Positions 48,983 to 49,677 of a stretch of 49,677 nucleotides of DNA are shown here, piece by piece. Both the position numbers and the translations under genes were made by a program. A model generated the notes under the pieces. That model ran no database searches and was not told where the DNA came from. It saw only the letters and a list, made by a program, of their open reading frames with translations. This stretch comes from Variovorax sp. (lineage in GTDB: Bacteria; Pseudomonadota; Gammaproteobacteria; Burkholderiales; Burkholderiaceae_C), in the NCBI GenBank assembly GCA_017744285.1, contig JAGIBP010000025.1, positions 1 through 49,677 on the forward strand, in the 5' to 3' direction. Each line of letters starts with the position of its first letter. Position 1 is the first letter of the stretch.

Positions 48983-49677
48983 ATGGAGGCCAAATTGGCT
49001 CGTACTTCCCGCCGCCGCAAGGCGGCTCCCCGTTCTTCGTTCGCCACCGCATCCGCAGCGCGCCTGCCGCTCTCGGGAGAAGTCGCCGCGTTTCCGCTCG
49101 GCGCCATGATGCTGGCCGCCTCGGTCAGCAGCTGGGCCCAGTCGGGCGCGGTCGCCGACACGCCCACGCTCGGCACCGTGACGGTGACCGACCAGGCCGA
49201 GATCCAGGGCCGCGACCAGCTGCAGACCACGCGCACCAACATCGGCCGCGGCACGCAGGACATCCGCGACATCCCGCAGTCGCTGAACGTCATCACCGAG
49301 AAGCTGATGGACGACGCCAAGCTCGACACGCTGAAGGAAGCGCTGCACTACTCCGCGGGCATCACCTTCGCCGCGACCGAGAACGGCACCGACCAGGACA
49401 TCCGCCTGCGCGGCTTCCCCGTGGCGACGGTGGGCGACCTGCTCATCGACGGCATGCGCGACCCCTCGCAGTACGACCGCGACACCTTCAACCTCGATCG
49501 CATCGAGGTGCTGCGCGGCTCGGCGTCGATGATCTTCGGCCGTGGCTCCACGGGCGGCGTGATCAACCAGGTGACCAAGAAGCCCCTGCTGGCCGACCAG
49601 ACCGACGTGATGGGCACCGTGGGCAGCGACGGCTTCTACCGCGCCACAGCAGACATGAACAAGCGCCTGGGCGAAGA
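48983..49677 (+). CDS. TonB-dependent siderophore receptor (partial)
   Basis: N-terminal 231 residues of an outer-membrane ferric-siderophore receptor; the barrel runs off the right edge. Seen: an extended signal region ending AASVSSWAQ (cleavage near residue 51), a plug domain with IRDIPQSLNVITEKLMDDAKLDTLKEALHYSAGI, DIRLRGFPV, DRIEVLRGSASMIFGRGSTGGVINQVTKKP, typical of FhuA/FiuA-type receptors. Two starts are possible: the ATG at 48983, without a ribosome site, and a TTG at 48995, with GGAGG five bases upstream; the TTG is well supported. Divergent from the Fur-like gene; probably iron regulated, although no clear Fur box is seen. Confidence 0.92.
   Translation, partial: MEAKLARTSRRRKAAPRSSFATASAARLPLSGEVAAFPLGAMMLAASVSSWAQSGAVADTPTLGTVTVTDQAEIQGRDQLQTTRTNIGRGTQDIRDIPQSLNVITEKLMDDAKLDTLKEALHYSAGITFAATENGTDQDIRLRGFPVATVGDLLIDGMRDPSQYDRDTFNLDRIEVLRGSASMIFGRGSTGGVINQVTKKPLLADQTDVMGTVGSDGFYRATADMNKRLGE

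Overview
The window is GC-rich, densely packed bacterial chromosome. It most resembles a soil beta-proteobacterium of the Burkholderiales, probably Comamonadaceae (Variovorax-like). That is an inference from gene content: four solitary Bug-type solute receptors, the protocatechuate 4,5-cleavage genes, CaiB-type CoA-transferases, MmgE/PrpD proteins and TauD dioxygenases. I see no tRNA, rRNA, CRISPR array, insertion sequence or prophage. No gap between genes exceeds 300 bases.

Layout. (1) 1-3.3 kb, minus strand: lower protocatechuate/gallate meta-cleavage genes (ligI partial, ligK, ligJ), then a structured intergenic repeat and a ModA-like binding protein, divergent from a LysR gene. (2) 3.5-9.1 kb: LysR, an unrecognised gene, a Bug receptor, an alpha/beta hydrolase, a second LysR, and ligAB (protocatechuate 4,5-dioxygenase). 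(3) 9.1-14.9 kb: LysR divergent from an apparent operon of a DadA-like FAD oxidase, an unusual HyuA-fragment/HyuB fusion, a Bug receptor and a RidA protein. (4) 14.9-34.0 kb: a 19-kb catabolic island with a maleate isomerase-like protein, Bug receptor, CMD protein, two MmgE/PrpD proteins, MaoC hydratase, acyl-CoA dehydrogenase, two CaiB transferases, a TRAP transporter in two separated parts, a PuuE-like deacetylase, a GntR regulator, a GAF protein, enoyl-CoA hydratase, acyl-CoA ligase and amidase. (5) 34.0-41.0 kb: LacI regulator, FAD oxidoreductase and a complete sugar ABC transporter. (6) 41.0-43.3 kb: a FlxA-like coiled-coil protein and an orphan 7TM histidine kinase. (7) 43.3-46.8 kb: a TauD - MarR - TauD - Bug operon. 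(8) 47.1-49.7 kb: an unknown gene, a PAP2 phosphatase, a truncated Fur-like regulator and the start of a TonB-dependent siderophore receptor.

The main discovery candidate is region 4. All four of its divergent promoter regions contain copies of one palindrome, TGTNCGNACA (GT-N6-AC in every copy). The copies sit inside or directly against good sigma70-like promoters. At four of the eight promoters the palindrome starts exactly one base downstream of the -10 hexamer. The only GntR gene lies inside the island, so the island looks like one repressor-controlled regulon importing and degrading an unidentified organic acid (possibly an amide) through CoA thioesters. The final beta-oxidation steps (3-hydroxyacyl-CoA dehydrogenase, thiolase) are absent from the island.

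Other clear regulatory structures are tandem LacI operators 21 bp apart, a MarR palindrome, a near-perfect inverted repeat at the Fur-like gene, and symmetric LysR-type boxes.
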